A stretch of DNA of 64,000 nucleotides, from positions 2,744,001 to 2,808,000 of the forward strand of contig JAYKKI010000095.1 of assembly GCA_039881145.1 (NCBI GenBank), given 5' to 3'. This document shows positions 1 to 12,075 of this stretch, piece by piece (the first letter of the stretch is position 1; each line of letters begins with the position of its first letter). Made by a program: the position numbers and the translations under genes. Under the pieces are notes generated by a model that saw nothing but the letters and a program-made list of their open reading frames with translations, made no database searches and was not told where the DNA came from. Source of the DNA: Druceiella hillmani (taxonomy: Eukaryota; Arthropoda; Insecta; Lepidoptera; Hepialidae).

Positions 1-420
1 TATGGATGAAATTTCACAGGTACATGTTTTAGGTGGGGATTACTATGTAATATATAATATAATGAAATTATTCACAATGGTAGTATAACAGTATATATAA
101 CAAAATTAAAAGGAATATCATTACAGGTTAGTCGGTTTTACTAGTTTATTAGTAAGTCGACCAACTTATGACATGTACTTGGATCTGTAAAAAATTCATA
201 GAAACTTTACACTTAAATTATCTGCAGAAATAACTTTGTACTTTCGATATTTTAAAATACTAGACAATATATTTATATATTTACATGGTGAAAAGTAATA
301 TTAATATTTTTAAGTAGTTTAATAGAAATACTATGTATGCACGACATATAAAGACTTATGTACGCTTAAGTGTGATGGAACCCTCATAGTACAAGTTATA
401 ATCACTCTTAACAAGTTTTT
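1..420 (+). repeat. GGTTCCG-family dispersed repeat, copy a (3' part)
   Basis: AT-rich non-coding DNA sharing its order of blocks with the copies at 3470-4200 (minus), 11020-12075 and 14030-15300. A block near 160-180 reads cgaccaacttatgacatgta and recurs in the minus-strand copy near 3720. A block near 300-340 (ttaatatttttaagtagttt, followed by an ACTATGTA-type motif) and the ending near 410 (aacaagttttt) recur in the other copies. The 5' part lies beyond the window edge. No coding capacity was seen. Confidence 0.5.
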
Positions 421-689
421 CGATACTAAGTTTGTGGAATATTATACTTTAAACAGTTACGGAATTAAAAATTTAAAGCACACCTTTCATTCTTTAATAC
501 TGACTGTCAATGAATCGACATTAAGAAAATATAAATGATGTTAAAACTCAAAGGTTAATTATATATTGATAATACATTTATAGCTAGATAGAAAGATGAT
601 GAGTAATATAGGTGATGTTAGAATCCATGTCTACAAATGTCCATTATGTGGGTAAATCTCTGAGTCGGATTTAATAGGATTAGTAAGAA

Positions 690-1125
690 ATACATAAATA
701 ATGTTAGGCCTGTAAAAGTCCTGGAACTTAATAATCAATACTCAATTCAATTTCTGTTTTATATCTTCTTGATTAATGAAAAACTTTCCCTTTAGCAAGT
801 CTTGCAGTAATGGTATTGATAGGAGTAACTAAAAAGTAAAATATTCGCAAAGTATTGTGCATGAGAAAACCTTTCCAATCAAACTGTAATAAATAATTAA
901 TTAGCCATCTGTTTAGGCATGGGGTCTGGCATTGTCGTTATGAAATATGACACCATTGCAATAATCAACTCTGGACGTTTTTGTTAGATAGCATTACTTA
1001 ATTTTGTTGATTGTGGACACTAGGTACATATTTGAATTAATAGCTTTGTTGGCTGAAAGACGTTTGTAGAATATTATTTCCTTATGATCCCACACTACTA
1101 GGAGTGTGAATTTCTTCAGATTTTG
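690..1125 (-). pseudogene. mariner-family transposase remnant (DD34D-like, SETMAR type)
   Basis: Reading the minus strand in shifting frames gives pieces in the order of a mariner transposase. First comes a VWDHKEIIFY-like block near 1100, then a stretch resembling the block before the second catalytic Asp. Next is an NDNARPH-like second-Asp motif near 940, and then degenerate sequence where the third Asp motif should be. Stops and frameshifts interrupt it throughout, so it is an old dead copy. The family follows from the motif order; the subfamily is inferred. It is unlike the DD41D copies at 14530 and 26026. Confidence 0.5.
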
Positions 1126-1179
1126 TCACAAATAGTCAATTCCCTGCCTCTAGTGAAAATTTGTTCCAAAAATGGGTTG

Positions 1180-1803
1180 TTTTTCAATCTTTTCTAAACA
1201 AACCGCAGACGGAAATACCGTTGATCAAATTTACTCCATTTATTACCTCACCTCAAACTGAAAAACTGATCACTCGTATGTCTATCTGTCCGTCCATCTG
1301 TTATGGCCAATTTTTTGAGAGAAGAAATAAATTTTACGTTAGCTAAGGTTTTAAGATGTCCATATAAGTCTTAAACAATGAAAAATTAAGTAATCAGCAA
1401 ATTTTTATCTAAATTTTATATGTCATTTGGGGTATCGTTTGAAATGGAAATTTATGAGGAATACAAAAATATTTTTTTCATGATTTTAAATTGCGTCCTT
1501 AAAAGATATTAAAAAATAGATCATTTTATTTCCAAAACTATTAAACCAAAAATCGTGGAAGAAACAGGGTCGGTAGAATTTGATTAGAATATTACAGGAA
1601 GTACAACAGGAAACAGTAGCGATTATCCTAGATCTTATAATTTTTTAAATATGCACTAAGCTTTTTTGCCTGCTAAAATTATAGATTTAATAGTTGTAAA
1701 TAGTTTAATAGAAATACTATTTATGGCACATAGTTAGTTAAGTGACTAAACGTGTATGGAAACTTCATAGATGCGAGTTCTACTCATATCTGACAGGTTT
1801 TGT
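1180..1803 (+). repeat. GGTTCCG-family dispersed repeat, copy b
   Basis: Contains the pyrimidine-rich TCTGTCCGTCC segment (about 1285), the GGGGTATCGTTTGAAA segment (about 1430) and the family ending ATCTGACAGGTTTTG (about 1790). The same blocks occur in this order in the copies at 11020 and 14030. The opening GGTTCCGTA block is poorly preserved. No ORF of note. Confidence 0.5.
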
Positions 1804-2711
1804 TACCCACCCATAGAGATGATAATTTTAATTTGTTGAAGGTGATTATGAATATTAAGCGTCTCTCTTATTTCTCACACAGTATGAGGATCGCTCTTAA
1901 AAACAGTCTTTATTTGGCTTTTATTCACCTCCACAAGACTTCTATAGGTTATCGAAAAGAAATATCCACAATGGAATTCAGTGAACCATTTTTGACACCT
2001 TGCGTTTTTCTCCATGTATATATTGCATATTTTATGACAGGCAACTACGTCTTGCTTCCCATTTTAAAAGTAATTTAATAAAATATGGTGACTTTTCCAT
2101 TTTTCAATAAACAGTTCATGGCTACAGTCAAAATTATTTGAAGTAGAATGTCAACTCTTAAAACCTGTTTGAAGTTGTACACTAAAACGTCTATTATATA
2201 ATATTAGCATAGACGACCACCATATACCACCAAAAAATGTTTATCATAGACAAAAAATGAACAAATAAGTTTTGTGGTTTCATTGGTTAGAAAACAAATA
2301 TGTATATAACTCTATTATTAAGTGAAAATTCCAAGAGCCGAGTAGAAGTTTGAGTTTCGAGTGATTATAAGAGTTTTGTTTACCTGAGTGGTGCTACATT
2401 AAAATTACAGTAAAACTGTTTTAATGAAGACTGCTTAATTTAATGCATTTATTCTCACCTTGCTTATCATTTTATTGGAAAGTCTCATTAGTGAATACTT
2501 TCATATGACCTTCATGCAACACGTGTATGAATAAAACATATGATAAGAAGTTAATACATTGTTAAGATAGTTTTGTTTATTAATAAAATTGTATATAAAT
2601 GAAATAAATTTTTACTGGCTAATTTATTGACTCATTGTTTTATTTACTTCAAAACTTATATGAAATTACAACATTCCTAAGTGTAAATTTTGTATTGCAA
2701 ATTTTTTTAAA
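1804..2711. other. no recognised feature
   Basis: About 900 bp of AT-rich DNA between a dispersed repeat and a piggyBac-derived element. The short open frame at 1800-2078 has no recognisable motif and overlaps the repeat end. Nothing supported here. Confidence 0.5.
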
Positions 2712-2715
2712 TTAA

Positions 2716-3320
2716 CCGTTTTAGTGCCATGATTTTTTACTTATACATACTTAAAAATGCCAAAGAAATTTTTTGTTTTTGATGTCATTTATCCTTGTCT
2801 CGAAATAAAACTATATCTCTTCCAAAAATTATCTGATTTTAATAATTTTTTCGTTGTTTTCTTAATAAAAACTTGTACAACGATAATAAAATACATAGAA
2901 AATTATGGAAATATATATTGTGAACAAAAATTATAACAAAAACTGAAATCAAGGTCACATCGTATTCTCGCAGTCCAGTACATTTTCCGTATCAGCAAAA
3001 TAATTGTTATCATCACTATCACTCAAAATTTGCATTACGCCAAATTGTGAACGCACCACAATGTCACTCCCACTATCACTTTCTTCACAACTTGAAAAAC
3101 AATCATTTTCACTTGAATTATTTTCGTATTCCGACATTATGGGTTAAAAATTTTCTTTTCCAGGATCCTTTTTATATTGTAATTACTAATAATATTATAA
3201 TTTGAATTTTTTGTAACAAGTAGAAAGATAAAAAATTAGCGATGCGTGCGAGCTACCTCCCCTACCGCTTGTGGCAAATTTAGTTAGTACACGCATGAGC
3301 GTGATGGCGCTCGTCGGCAC
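2716..3320 (-). mobile_element. piggyBac-derived non-autonomous element, copy 1 (one end lost)
   Basis: A TTAA at 2712-2715 is followed by the terminal motif CCGTTTTAGTGCC. This is the inverted partner of the termini of the intact copy at 51730-52231. The two copies align through most of their length in opposite orientation, including a shared GGATCC(A/T)GGAAAAG leader and a short acidic ORF. At the other end the shared GAGCGCCATC/CGTCGGCAC region is present, but homology stops at about 3320 and the terminal CAAACGG plus TTAA are missing. TTAA targets and CC-type ends are characteristic of piggyBac. Copy 1 also carries an internal GC-rich segment (about 3240-3280) absent from copy 2. Confidence 0.75.
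2955..3137 (-). pseudogene. truncated acidic N-terminus of a piggyBac-type transposase
   Basis: A 60-residue open frame inside the piggyBac-derived element. It starts MSEYENNSSEND and is very rich in Ser, Asp and Glu (SDSGSD, SDSDD). The frame at 51869 in the other copy encodes nearly the same peptide. Acidic, Ser/Asp-rich N-termini precede the catalytic domain in piggyBac transposases. No DDD catalytic core follows, so this is a remnant left by internal deletion. The assignment rests on the flanking termini more than on the peptide. Confidence 0.5.
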
Positions 3321-3469
3321 ATTTTATGTAAAATGTTCTGTAATTTATCAATTGATAAAGAAATAATAAGTGTTTACTCTTTATGGGTCCTAGAACTGAA
3401 CATTGTTAATTTTTTTGTGACTAAATTACAATATTCCTCTAACTTTGTGTTGTTGAAATTATGACTATT

Positions 3470-4200
3470 TTATTATGAAAAAGCCTGTTAAATACAATTA
3501 TAACTCGCACTATGTGGGTTCGATACACATCAACGCACATACAAACATTTAAGTGTACATGACATTTATATTAAACTATTTCCAAATATTAATATTATTA
3601 CTCACTATATAAATATAATGCCTAATATATCTTCCTCATATTTATTATAAAAAACAATATTATTTTTGCAGTTGATTTGTATGGAGTTTTTTATGAATTT
3701 TTTACAGAGACAGCTACATGTCATAAGTTGGCCGACTATGACTCGTAAAATAGTAGAGCCTGCTTAGCTGTGATAATTTTCCTTTTAACTTTGCTAAATA
3801 TACCACTATTATGAATACTTGTGAGATATTCAAAAATAGGCTGTTTAGCTGATAGGCGGGGACACGTAACTCTAACAAATATAATAATTTTAAAGTTTAA
3901 TATTTCGTAAATGGATCTTTGTATCGATAAAGTGTTCATGACATACCCCAATATTTTTAAAAGACCTTTTCAACAATTACACGATGCGGTATGCGAATAA
4001 AAAAGATCACCTCCGTTTTACGGGTAGGGGAGATGCCCTAAATAATTGTTTTTCACGTATTTTATTTCAAACCATTGTAAGCGTTATGAATATGTATAAC
4101 CATGCCAGATATCAACACTAATTGTCCATGAGTAAAGCGGATGTGACAAAGATGGACATGGCAAAACTATAATGGCTCCTTGTTAGGCTACGGAACCCTA
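3470..4200 (-). repeat. GGTTCCG-family dispersed repeat, copy c (near complete)
   Basis: Read on the minus strand it starts TAGGGTTCCGTAGCC at about 4200. It continues through GTTTTGCCATGTCCATC, a GGTGATC-T-rich block, a CGTGTCCCCGCC block and a TTGTTAGAGTTACG block. It ends with the AACAGGC-T-rich terminus near 3485. This is the best-preserved copy in the window, about 730 bp. The 71-residue frame at 3736-3951 falls entirely inside the repeat and is not a host gene. The order of blocks resembles a dispersed non-coding repeat common in Lepidoptera; that comparison is from memory. Confidence 0.6.
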
Positions 4201-5389
4201 AAAAGAGGCATAGTATCGTAACTATACAGTTATTTTATATTCAATTGTTTAAACCAGTCAGTTTATTATTACTTTTTCATTTCACATTGAAGTAGAATAA
4301 ATTGGATAGCATCACTATTATAAAATTGTTAGCTAATACATGCAGGTTCTCATATGTCATTGTTATTTTTAAATAGTGCTCATGTTTCTTGCATTATGTG
4401 TGATATAAACTCATTCAAGGACTTTGTGGTTTGATGCCTTAATAAATAATTAGTGATGTGTATAATTTCATTTATTGACAATTAGTTATGGTATTTTAAT
4501 TTTATTTATTGCCGATTAGTTGTGGTAATTTATTCCTAAAAATTCAGTAAACATAATAATCATAATCAAGACTCAGGATGCTAGTCAATTAGTATAGCAA
4601 TAATTTTTTATTCAAAATAACATTTCTCAATCATAATTAAAATATTTCGTTATTATAAACAGAACCTCCATGAAAAAAAAAATAAAGCAAAAACTGAATT
4701 ATCAGTCTAATCAGTATTTTTGTGATATAATACTCAAATGTGTGACTTTTTAAATTCCAGTTTATTTGTAAATTACTGTGTCACATATTATCGCTTTGCT
4801 ATGCAGTGCTTAGTATTCACACGATGTATGATATATAGCCCTTGCCTTAACGGTACAAAACGGGTACAAAAAATATTATTGATAATGTCTTATTTTAACT
4901 GTTTTTTCTATATACATTATTCATCTTAATATAAACAATTATTTACATTGACGTGCTCGAATAACCATAAGGAGAAACTCTGGGTTAAATACAAGCATGA
5001 GGCGAATATACGGTAATCCGTACGAGTATTTGCATAGAATGGAAAGACCAAAGTATGAGAAATCCCAGTAACCATTTAATGTAATCAGTAAACAAGTATT
5101 GAATACTTGAAGACTAGTGTTTATATTGCGTGGTACCGACAGAACACCATAGGATAAGCAAGATTACATGCTGCATATGACCTAATATTTTGTAATTTAC
5201 CTATTATTTTTATATATTTGTAACAGGATCCCCTAATACAAAGAAATACTGTAATCGCACACCTCTAACACCTATTGGATTTAACATAGTTTTCGTAATT
5301 TTAAAAGTTGTTTAGGCATTCTTCTGAAATTTTGAATGTATGTATTTATTAACTTTTCCTATAAATAGATTTTTTTTCTATACTGTTCC
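4201..5389. other. no recognised feature
   Basis: AT-rich sequence without a supportable gene. The short frame at 4738-4929 has no domain and the low-complexity composition of background. Confidence 0.5.
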
Positions 5390-5845
5390 CGCCATTCCAC
5401 CTCGGCTTGTCTCAGCCTATAACGTAACATCACCCATAATACCTTCCTTCGAAGATCTCGTATCTACCATGGAGCGCTTCCACCCAAATGGGTTAGAGAC
5501 TGTCCCTTCGCAACGACTCGTTTAGTATCTCTAATTTTTCGAGGATGTCGTTTGCGAATGCTCTAAATGTTAAAGGTGCCGGATATGTTCAAGAAAATAT
5601 GGAGTAATTTTTCTAGACACGCACCGACCCAAGACAAAGCTCATAAAATAGCGTCCCATATGGACATTCTGGATTGAAAATTGAGTTGATTCTGTGAATC
5701 TAGAGAATGAGAGAGTTGCACTAGTAAATGCACCATCAGTAACCGTTCAAGCAACTTCCGGAAGCCGGAAGGAGCTTAATGGGTCTAAAATTTTGAATCT
5801 CTAGGCGATTTACGCTTCGATATGACTTTAAGCCTACCCACTTTC
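5390..5845 (-). pseudogene. R1-clade LINE reverse transcriptase fragment
   Basis: In shifting minus-strand frames the sequence gives an SPRDSKF block (about 5800), an FRKLLERLL block (about 5750), ALSWV (about 5640) and a FLNISGTFN motif-A-like block (about 5610). The same first three blocks occur in the plus-strand R1-like copy at 42838 (SLRDPKFYRP, FRKLLEWLL, ALSWVDKYPDKY). These correspond to the fingers and motif A of R1-type reverse transcriptases. Frameshifts and stops are present, so it is a dead fragment. The plus-strand frame at 5340-5525 is a shadow of it. Confidence 0.6.
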
Positions 5846-5990
5846 TATATTGTTTCTATACTGTATGACGCGGCATTGGAAAAAATTTTGCTGTAATTTC
5901 AATAATAACTGCATGCCGAGATATAAACAATCAACACATTCATACACCCAGTGCTTCTACATTGGAAGTGATTTTCAAGTGCTTTTTATA

Positions 5991-6073
5991 TTGGGTTAAA
6001 GCTGGTACGAAGTATTGGGTTAAAGCTGGTACAAAGTATTTATATAGGGTTAAAGCTGGTACAAAGTATTTAT
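5991..6073. repeat. short tandem repeat, three copies of a 24-30 bp unit
   Basis: The unit GGGTTAAAGCTGGTACAAAG, with ATT-rich spacers, occurs three times in a row starting near 5993, 6017 and 6047. Copies are nearly identical. Confidence 0.9.
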
Positions 6074-6584
6074 TTTGTTATTTATTTAAATTTTAAGGAT
6101 TTAAGGACTCCTTAAGGATGTTATTGTGATTTAATTCCTGATTCCTAATTTGTTATGCATACTCGTTAGAATAAATTTGAAGGACATATATTTGCTGTAG
6201 AAATTGGGAAAGTTGGAAAAATGTTATTCTCTTTATTCTCATAATTTATAGAAAAATGGTAAATTTATTTTTTATACATAAACTAAAAGATTTATGTTTC
6301 CCCGCAGTGTTTTTATTATTAGTGAAACAAAAATTTGTTACAGTTTCATCGAAAATGTCAACAAATGCGTAAGATAACAAGGCACGATGTTGAAATTCAA
6401 TGGTCCAGAACTAACATGATAACTTCTCCCATAATCTTAAATAAATTAAACAAAAAAATTGTATTATTAAGAAGATTGTTGTTATTGTCTGCGGTAGAAT
6501 TGTTATAAAATTACATACATAAAACATAATAGCGGCTTGTTAACAAAAAATTAAAATTTTAGTAATTTTTTCACTTTTGATCAG

Positions 6585-6870
6585 TGTTGTCAAATTGAAA
6601 CCTGTTAAGTACTTGTCAAATATCCATACAAATTTAGGCATTTATAAATAATTATGGGTATTTTTGTTAAATAATTTACAAATATTAATTTTTCATAAAC
6701 TAAATAGACTGCCTATTATATTTCTCACTATTGGTGTAAAAATATGGTGCATAATTAAAAAATTTTAAGATCTAGGATAATCACTATATTTTTCATGTAA
6801 ACTTCTAGTCAGATTTTACCAATCCTCTTGTATTCGTGATTTTTGGATTAATAGTTTCAGAAATAAGGGT
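6585..6870 (-). repeat. GGTTCCG-family dispersed repeat, copy d (3' half)
   Basis: On the minus strand it holds the blocks ATTAATCCAAAAATCACG, TTATGAAAAATTAATATTTG and an end near AACAGGTTTCAATTTG. These match the distal half of the copies at 1180 and 14030. It stops where the 47-bp minisatellite begins at 6872, so the minisatellite lies at its broken interior edge. Confidence 0.5.
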
Positions 6871-6871
6871 G

Positions 6872-7239
6872 GTAATGCTCTATTTTGTCACATTTATTAG
6901 AACAATTTGAAGAATGTTGTAATGCTCTATTTTGTCACATTTATTAGAACAATTTGAAGAATGTTGTAATGCTCTATTTTGTCACATTTATTAGAACAAT
7001 TTGAAGAATGTTGTAATGCTCTATTTTGTCACATTTATTAGAACAATTTGAAGAATGTTGTAATGCTCTATTTTGTCACATTTATTAGAACAATTTGAAG
7101 AATGTTGTAATGCTCTATTTTGTCACATTTATTAGAACAATTTGAAGAATGTTGTAATGCTCTATTTTGTCACATTTATTAGAACAATTTGAAGAATGTT
7201 GTAATGCTCTATTTTGTCACATTTATTAGAACAATTTAA
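6872..7239. repeat. 47-bp minisatellite, seven full copies plus a 39-bp partial
   Basis: Units start at 6872, 6919, 6966, 7013, 7060, 7107, 7154 and 7201. Each begins GTAATGCTCTATTTTGTCAC and ends GAAGAATGTT. As read, the seven full copies are identical; the eighth diverges after 39 bp. Identity of this kind implies recent expansion or homogenisation. There are no unique spacers, so it is not a CRISPR array. Confidence 0.97.
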
Positions 7240-8815
7240 AGATGAGTGCAAAATTTGTGGGCCAATAAGATACTATGACAATTTTTAGTTTCTTCATCAC
7301 GTAAAAATTGTCAGACAAAATTGTGAATGATCTTATAAAGTTTCTGTTCTTCACTTTCTAAAAACAGAAAATTTTTTAATTATCAAATTCAGTCCAAACT
7401 AGACTATAAAGGGACTAAATACCTATAAAATATAAATACTGAGCCAAATTTATGGATTTTAAAGGAAAGGTTTGAAATACAATTCTTATGTTTATTGAAG
7501 TAAAATATTGATAATATTAAATTTGATCTTGTTAAAAAAAATCTGGCTTGGTCTCATAATATTTTTCTTTCGTGGATTTTGCCTCTTTGGTTTATGCTTA
7601 CTTGCCAGATTTCAACCTTTTAGTGTATAAATTTCAATGGATTACATGTATTTCAAACAAGTTGCTACCAAATGTGGTATGCATATAATTAACGCAGAAT
7701 TATGCATAGGCTATTAATTATGGCTACAGTTGTGCCATGATTAATACCCTATGCCCTGTGATGAAGCCAAAGTCAAATGGTAATTGTGCAATAATTTTAA
7801 AAAACAATTACGTGTAACAACCTATGTTGAAGAAGTGTACGACTGACTATTTACAGTGGTAACTGCAAACATTTTTCATAAAACAAATGATGAATTCAAT
7901 GCTATATTATGCACCTGAAGTTGATTTCAGCTCTGCATGCATCGAAATAATCTCGAGCTGCATCGAAATAATCGCGAGCTAATTGCTAAATAGTGTGATT
8001 GGTATGGAGTATTCAAACATTAATGATGTGACTATAATATACAAAGCTAGAAAGGTTATGATTTAATTAACCTAGAATAAATATTGATTAATGATTTAAT
8101 TTGTATAATGAATGAAATGATTACTGAATGTAAACTTTTGTAAATGCCTTTAATGTTAACTTCAGATATTTCCAGAAAAAATAATATTAAAATTTCTGTA
8201 GGTACAAATACATTATAAAACCCCGAAATTAAAGATCATTTGTTTGGCCTTGGTTTTCACTTTTTTTTATCTGAAAAAATCATAGTTGTTAATAGCATCA
8301 ATGGTGTTGAGCTAGCTATATTTACATAGATTATTTTTCAACATCGCTTATTTTTATAACATTCAGTACACTGGATATCAACATAATATATAATACAGAA
8401 AATATTGAAATAACACACATTCGGGTACATATGAAACTGTCAATTATTAAATTTCACTGTCAACATGGAAAACTGAAATCATTTAACAATTTACAATCCA
8501 ATTTCCTCTTCAAACTAGTTGAGCTCTGTGCATTGGGCCCAAACCTTCAAAGTAGCTGGAATTTTCCAGATTTCCTAAAATTTTTCACGAAAATTTACTT
8601 AGTAAGAATTAGGCAGAAAACGAAAAACAAAAAATAATGTCAATAAATATAAACACAGATTACTAAAATATACGATAATTAGAAGCAATCAAATCACAAT
8701 CTTTTAATTTTACAATAAACTTTAATAAAGGCTTTAATAAAAAAATGGAAAATAATCATATTGTTCATTTATTACTTTTTAAAAAAAAGTAATACTCATA
8801 ACAAACAATTTATTG
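7240..8815. other. no recognised feature
   Basis: AT-rich DNA. A small direct repeat (CATCGAAATAATC, twice near 7938-7972) is the only structure noticed. The frame at 8431-8637 has no recognisable motif. Confidence 0.5.
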
Positions 8816-9200
8816 TTATTTCCCAAAATACTTTCCGTTAACCTCTATGCTATGATTCAACTGTTTAAATACTTATTTAAAATATTCATCATACTTTTTC
8901 TTCCAACCTATATAAAAGCATTCGACAGTCTATATTTCTACAACCTACATAAAAGAATTCAAAGCATCCTTAGGACTATGGTAACTAATACCCTAAAGTT
9001 CAGTCATAAGTTTTAAGAAGAGGAAGAAGCTACAGAGAGTTCAACTGTAAGAAGAGTGAGATTGTATGGTAGATAAGATACCTACCTATTTTCTTTAAAA
9101 ACTCTTGGGTTATTTAACTTGGTGGGGCAATACATTGTCTTGATGAAGAAGGAGCCTTTTGAGATTCGTTTTGGATAGTTATTGTTTTAAACTTTCAAAC
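8816..9200 (-). pseudogene. mariner transposase C-terminal remnant
   Basis: Minus-strand frames give LLHQDNVLPHQVK near 9140 (second catalytic Asp region). Then come PKSF, a degenerate third-Asp region, LFLKLMTEL (about 8990), SYHSPKDALNSF (about 8950) and NGKYFGK, with a stop at 8816-8818. This is the order of a mariner C-terminal half. Several frameshifts and stops interrupt it. The N-terminal half was not found. It is a different lineage from the DD41D copies. Confidence 0.6.
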
Positions 9201-10640
9201 ACAGGATTTTTCAGTTGAAGAATTTTAATTAAACTTTTCGAATGGTACATAGACTTAAGGAAATGGTTACCATCACACTATGGTTACCATTACATCAAGT
9301 ATCATTTTTTTATCATCTTTTTTAATTTTTCGCTGACCAGGGAAGAAATACATGAATCGTCCACTGTCCATTTGTATGTCATACTGATAGATGCAACATT
9401 CATTTCCAATTGTGATATTAAAGAAATTTGTTAAAAAACCCCACAAAGGTCAATATTTTATATCTTTACTACAAATGTTTGTTTGTCCAGCTTAATTTCG
9501 GAAACTGTTGAAAGATTTTGTTCCAGTTTTTACCAATGGATAGATTGACTATTGCGAAAGATTTATGTGTGTAATTTATAAATATCTTCAGTAGATTAAA
9601 AGTAAAAAAGCCAACCACATGGGTGGTTTCTTTGTATATATGTAAACTATTAAGAGATATGTAAAAACAAGCAATGTAGGCACTAGTTCCACGTAATAGA
9701 ATATACTCATTTTAAAGGAGGGTATCGGTAGGGAATAAAATATGGTTCCATTACATGCAGAATGCAGAAAAATCAACATTTTATTAATTTTATTCTGTTA
9801 TTTTTTTTTACAAAAGTTATATTTCTGAAAAAAAATTAAAGCTTGCCTGCAAGTTACCTTTTTACCAATTTTTATAGAATGCAGTTTTTTATTGTTTATT
9901 ATGTGTTTTTTATTTATTAGTTATGATTATACATAAAGTACAAAAGAGTAGCAAGTTCTTTTTTAATTCTTTTTGAATGTAGAACCTCAAACTACATTTA
10001 TTAAAAAATCGTGTTGTTACTCAAGCACACTTTGTGGTAATTTCGTTTGTACTCTTACTTATTGTATATGCCCTCCTGGAGTCTCTAAGGTCAATATGTG
10101 GCTGGCATCAGACGTAGAGCTTTTTTGTGTATTGGTTGGTATTGCCTTTTTCTACAATGTGGCTATTCCCTCACCCGCTTTGCTGTGGGTCTGGCAGTAA
10201 AAGTGTTAAATTAAACAACTGTCTCAACAACAGAATATTAATTTTTCAAGTGATTAATGCAGAAAGCATACCACAGTGGTCCAGCGATGAATAATTATTG
10301 ATCATATTATAGTTCGCACAATTATTAATAATTTAATCTTGCTAAGATAACAACTTTTTAATGTAGAATATGAATAAACACTAAAATTATAAACAATACG
10401 AAAACATTGTAACAAGGAATCTATTTATTATAAACTTTGTTATAAACAAATTGAGTGTTATTTTTTTGCTGCGGGCTTATATAAAGTAAAATGATATAAA
10501 AAATTAACTGTAAATGGGGTCATTCTTTATACTTTATTGACACATTTCCCTTAGCATTTATATATTTATTTATTGACTTTAATGTATCCAATTGATACAT
10601 ATGATAGACTTATTGATACGAGAACAATCTTTTACAGTCA
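9201..10640. other. no recognised feature
   Basis: AT-rich spacer. The frames at 9588-9779 and 9973-10200 lack domains and look like background; none is supported as a gene. Confidence 0.45.
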
Positions 10641-10649
10641 ACTAGAAGA

Positions 10650-10745
10650 GCAATGCTTAACAAGCGGCCGGGAATCGCACCTGGGTTTCTGCAGTTCTCT
10701 GCTCTGTCAAAGGCCATATGCTTTGTGATTAACCCAACACTCCAT
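10650..10745 (-). repeat. possible tRNA-derived (SINE-like) fragment
   Basis: The minus strand contains GGTGCGATTCCCGG (about 10671-10684), close to a tRNA B-box/T-arm consensus. A TGGCCTTTGACAGAG stretch lies upstream and could be a degenerate A box. The rest of a tRNA cloverleaf cannot be built, so a functional tRNA is not supported. A SINE head or tRNA pseudogene is possible; it is reported only because the B-box is conspicuous in AT-rich DNA. Confidence 0.25.
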
Positions 10746-11019
10746 GGCAATGATATTAATTTGTATTTAATTTGTGTATATAACATATTTTTTATTGCAG
10801 TCAGAATTTATTTTGTTCATATTTCGGATTTTGTGATTCAATTTATTGGCTTTTTTTATATTAAATGTGAATTTAAGAGTAAGAACTTCATCTAATTAAC
10901 TTCTTTTTTAAGAACTTCATCTACTTAACCTCTTCTTTGTAGTCACTCCATCAAGTCTTTCTTTATTTTGTACCACTTATGTGCTTAATAAGGCTAGGTT
11001 TTGTTGTGTTTTCTAGTAT

Positions 11020-12075
11020 TTTTGTGCCGTTTACGGTTTCCGTACTTCAAAAGGAAAAAAGAAGTTGTAAGATCACTCAGGTGGCTGTCCGTCTGTCTCA
11101 GTTGTTTTTCTCAGTAACTCTGATGCAGAAATTGGAAATTTGGGATAGTGATAAAGCATACTAACTTGCAAATATTCTGAATACTGGATACTCGAAAGTA
11201 TTCATATAGAAGTTTTAGATGGGGCAAATAAGGTGGGTGCTCTAAAAATTATTTTTTAATTTCTGGCATTGTGTAGATGTCAGTTGAAACAGTTATTCGT
11301 AAGGGTTCCAAAAACTATTTAATAATTTTATGTAAGATCTATAGATATTGCTGAAAATATCTACAAACATTTTCTCAGAAATCTTTATTGTGGAAACTTA
11401 AAATTTGGCATCGAGGTAAAGCCTATCATAAACCCACATATAGCTTAACAGTTAACATTCAAAAATATTTTTGATTGCTCAAAAAATTTTCCAAAAACTA
11501 TTTTTTTAATTTCATGTTGTAGAATATTAATTGAAAGAACAAATTACACAAATTCCAAAGTTATTTTCCCAGAATTTTATGGAAGATATTCATATAGACT
11601 ATGTACCCCCCCATTCTAACTATGGCCAAAATTGCTAATATCAAAATTAGGAAAGAACCGGATTTGCAAGAAAATTGCTTAAAGTTTACCAGAAAACTAT
11701 AGCAATGATTCAATATTTCATTGTTTTTTGGGATATTTACTATGAGATTTCACATCTATTTAAGATATTTATATGGTGAAAAATAATATTAATATTTCTA
11801 AATAATGTAATAGCTATACTATGTACTCATATATTTTTATACATGCATAAGGGTATATAAAATAGTGTGATAGCTGTTCTATATACCCATAAATTATTAT
11901 TCATGTGTAAGGTACACACTATATACACATAAATATTTATGCATGTGTAAGGGTAAGGGTATATAAAATAGTGTAATGGCTAAACTATATACCCCTAAAT
12001 GTTTATATGTACATAAGGGTATATAAGCAACAAATTTGGTGCAAATTTTACTTGTACACTTGACAGGTTTTTTTT
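11020..12075 (+). repeat. GGTTCCG-family dispersed repeat, copy e (longest)
   Basis: Begins near 11030 with GGTTTCCGTACTTCAAAAGG. It continues with GGCTGTCCGTCTGTCTC (about 11080), AGAAATTGGAAATTTGGGAT (about 11130), CCCCCCATTCTAACTATGGC (about 11610) and the TTAATATTTCTAAATAAT block (about 11790). It ends ACTTGACAGGTTTTTT (about 12060). It is about 1.05 kb; the extra length comes partly from an internal tandem expansion at 11805-12026. The frame at 10979-11164 is a chance frame in the repeat. Confidence 0.6.
11805..12026 (+). repeat. imperfect tandem repeat inside repeat copy e
   Basis: Three to four diverged units of roughly 60-80 bp. Each holds an ACTATATAC-type motif, a TTTATGCATGTGTAAGGG-type motif and GGTATATAA(AATAGTG). 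The other copies of the family carry this motif set only once, so the expansion is specific to this copy. Confidence 0.65.

Noticed and set aside
5340..5525. 61-residue plus-strand ORF with PAIPPRLV
   Set aside because: It overlaps, antisense, the R1-like reverse transcriptase fragment, which explains its higher complexity.
6872..7239. CRISPR-like array
   Set aside because: Direct tandem 47-bp units without unique spacers in insect DNA; a minisatellite.
10650..10745. tRNA gene on the minus strand
   Set aside because: Only the B-box-like segment fits; no acceptor stem, D-arm or anticodon arm could be formed. Kept only as a possible SINE fragment.
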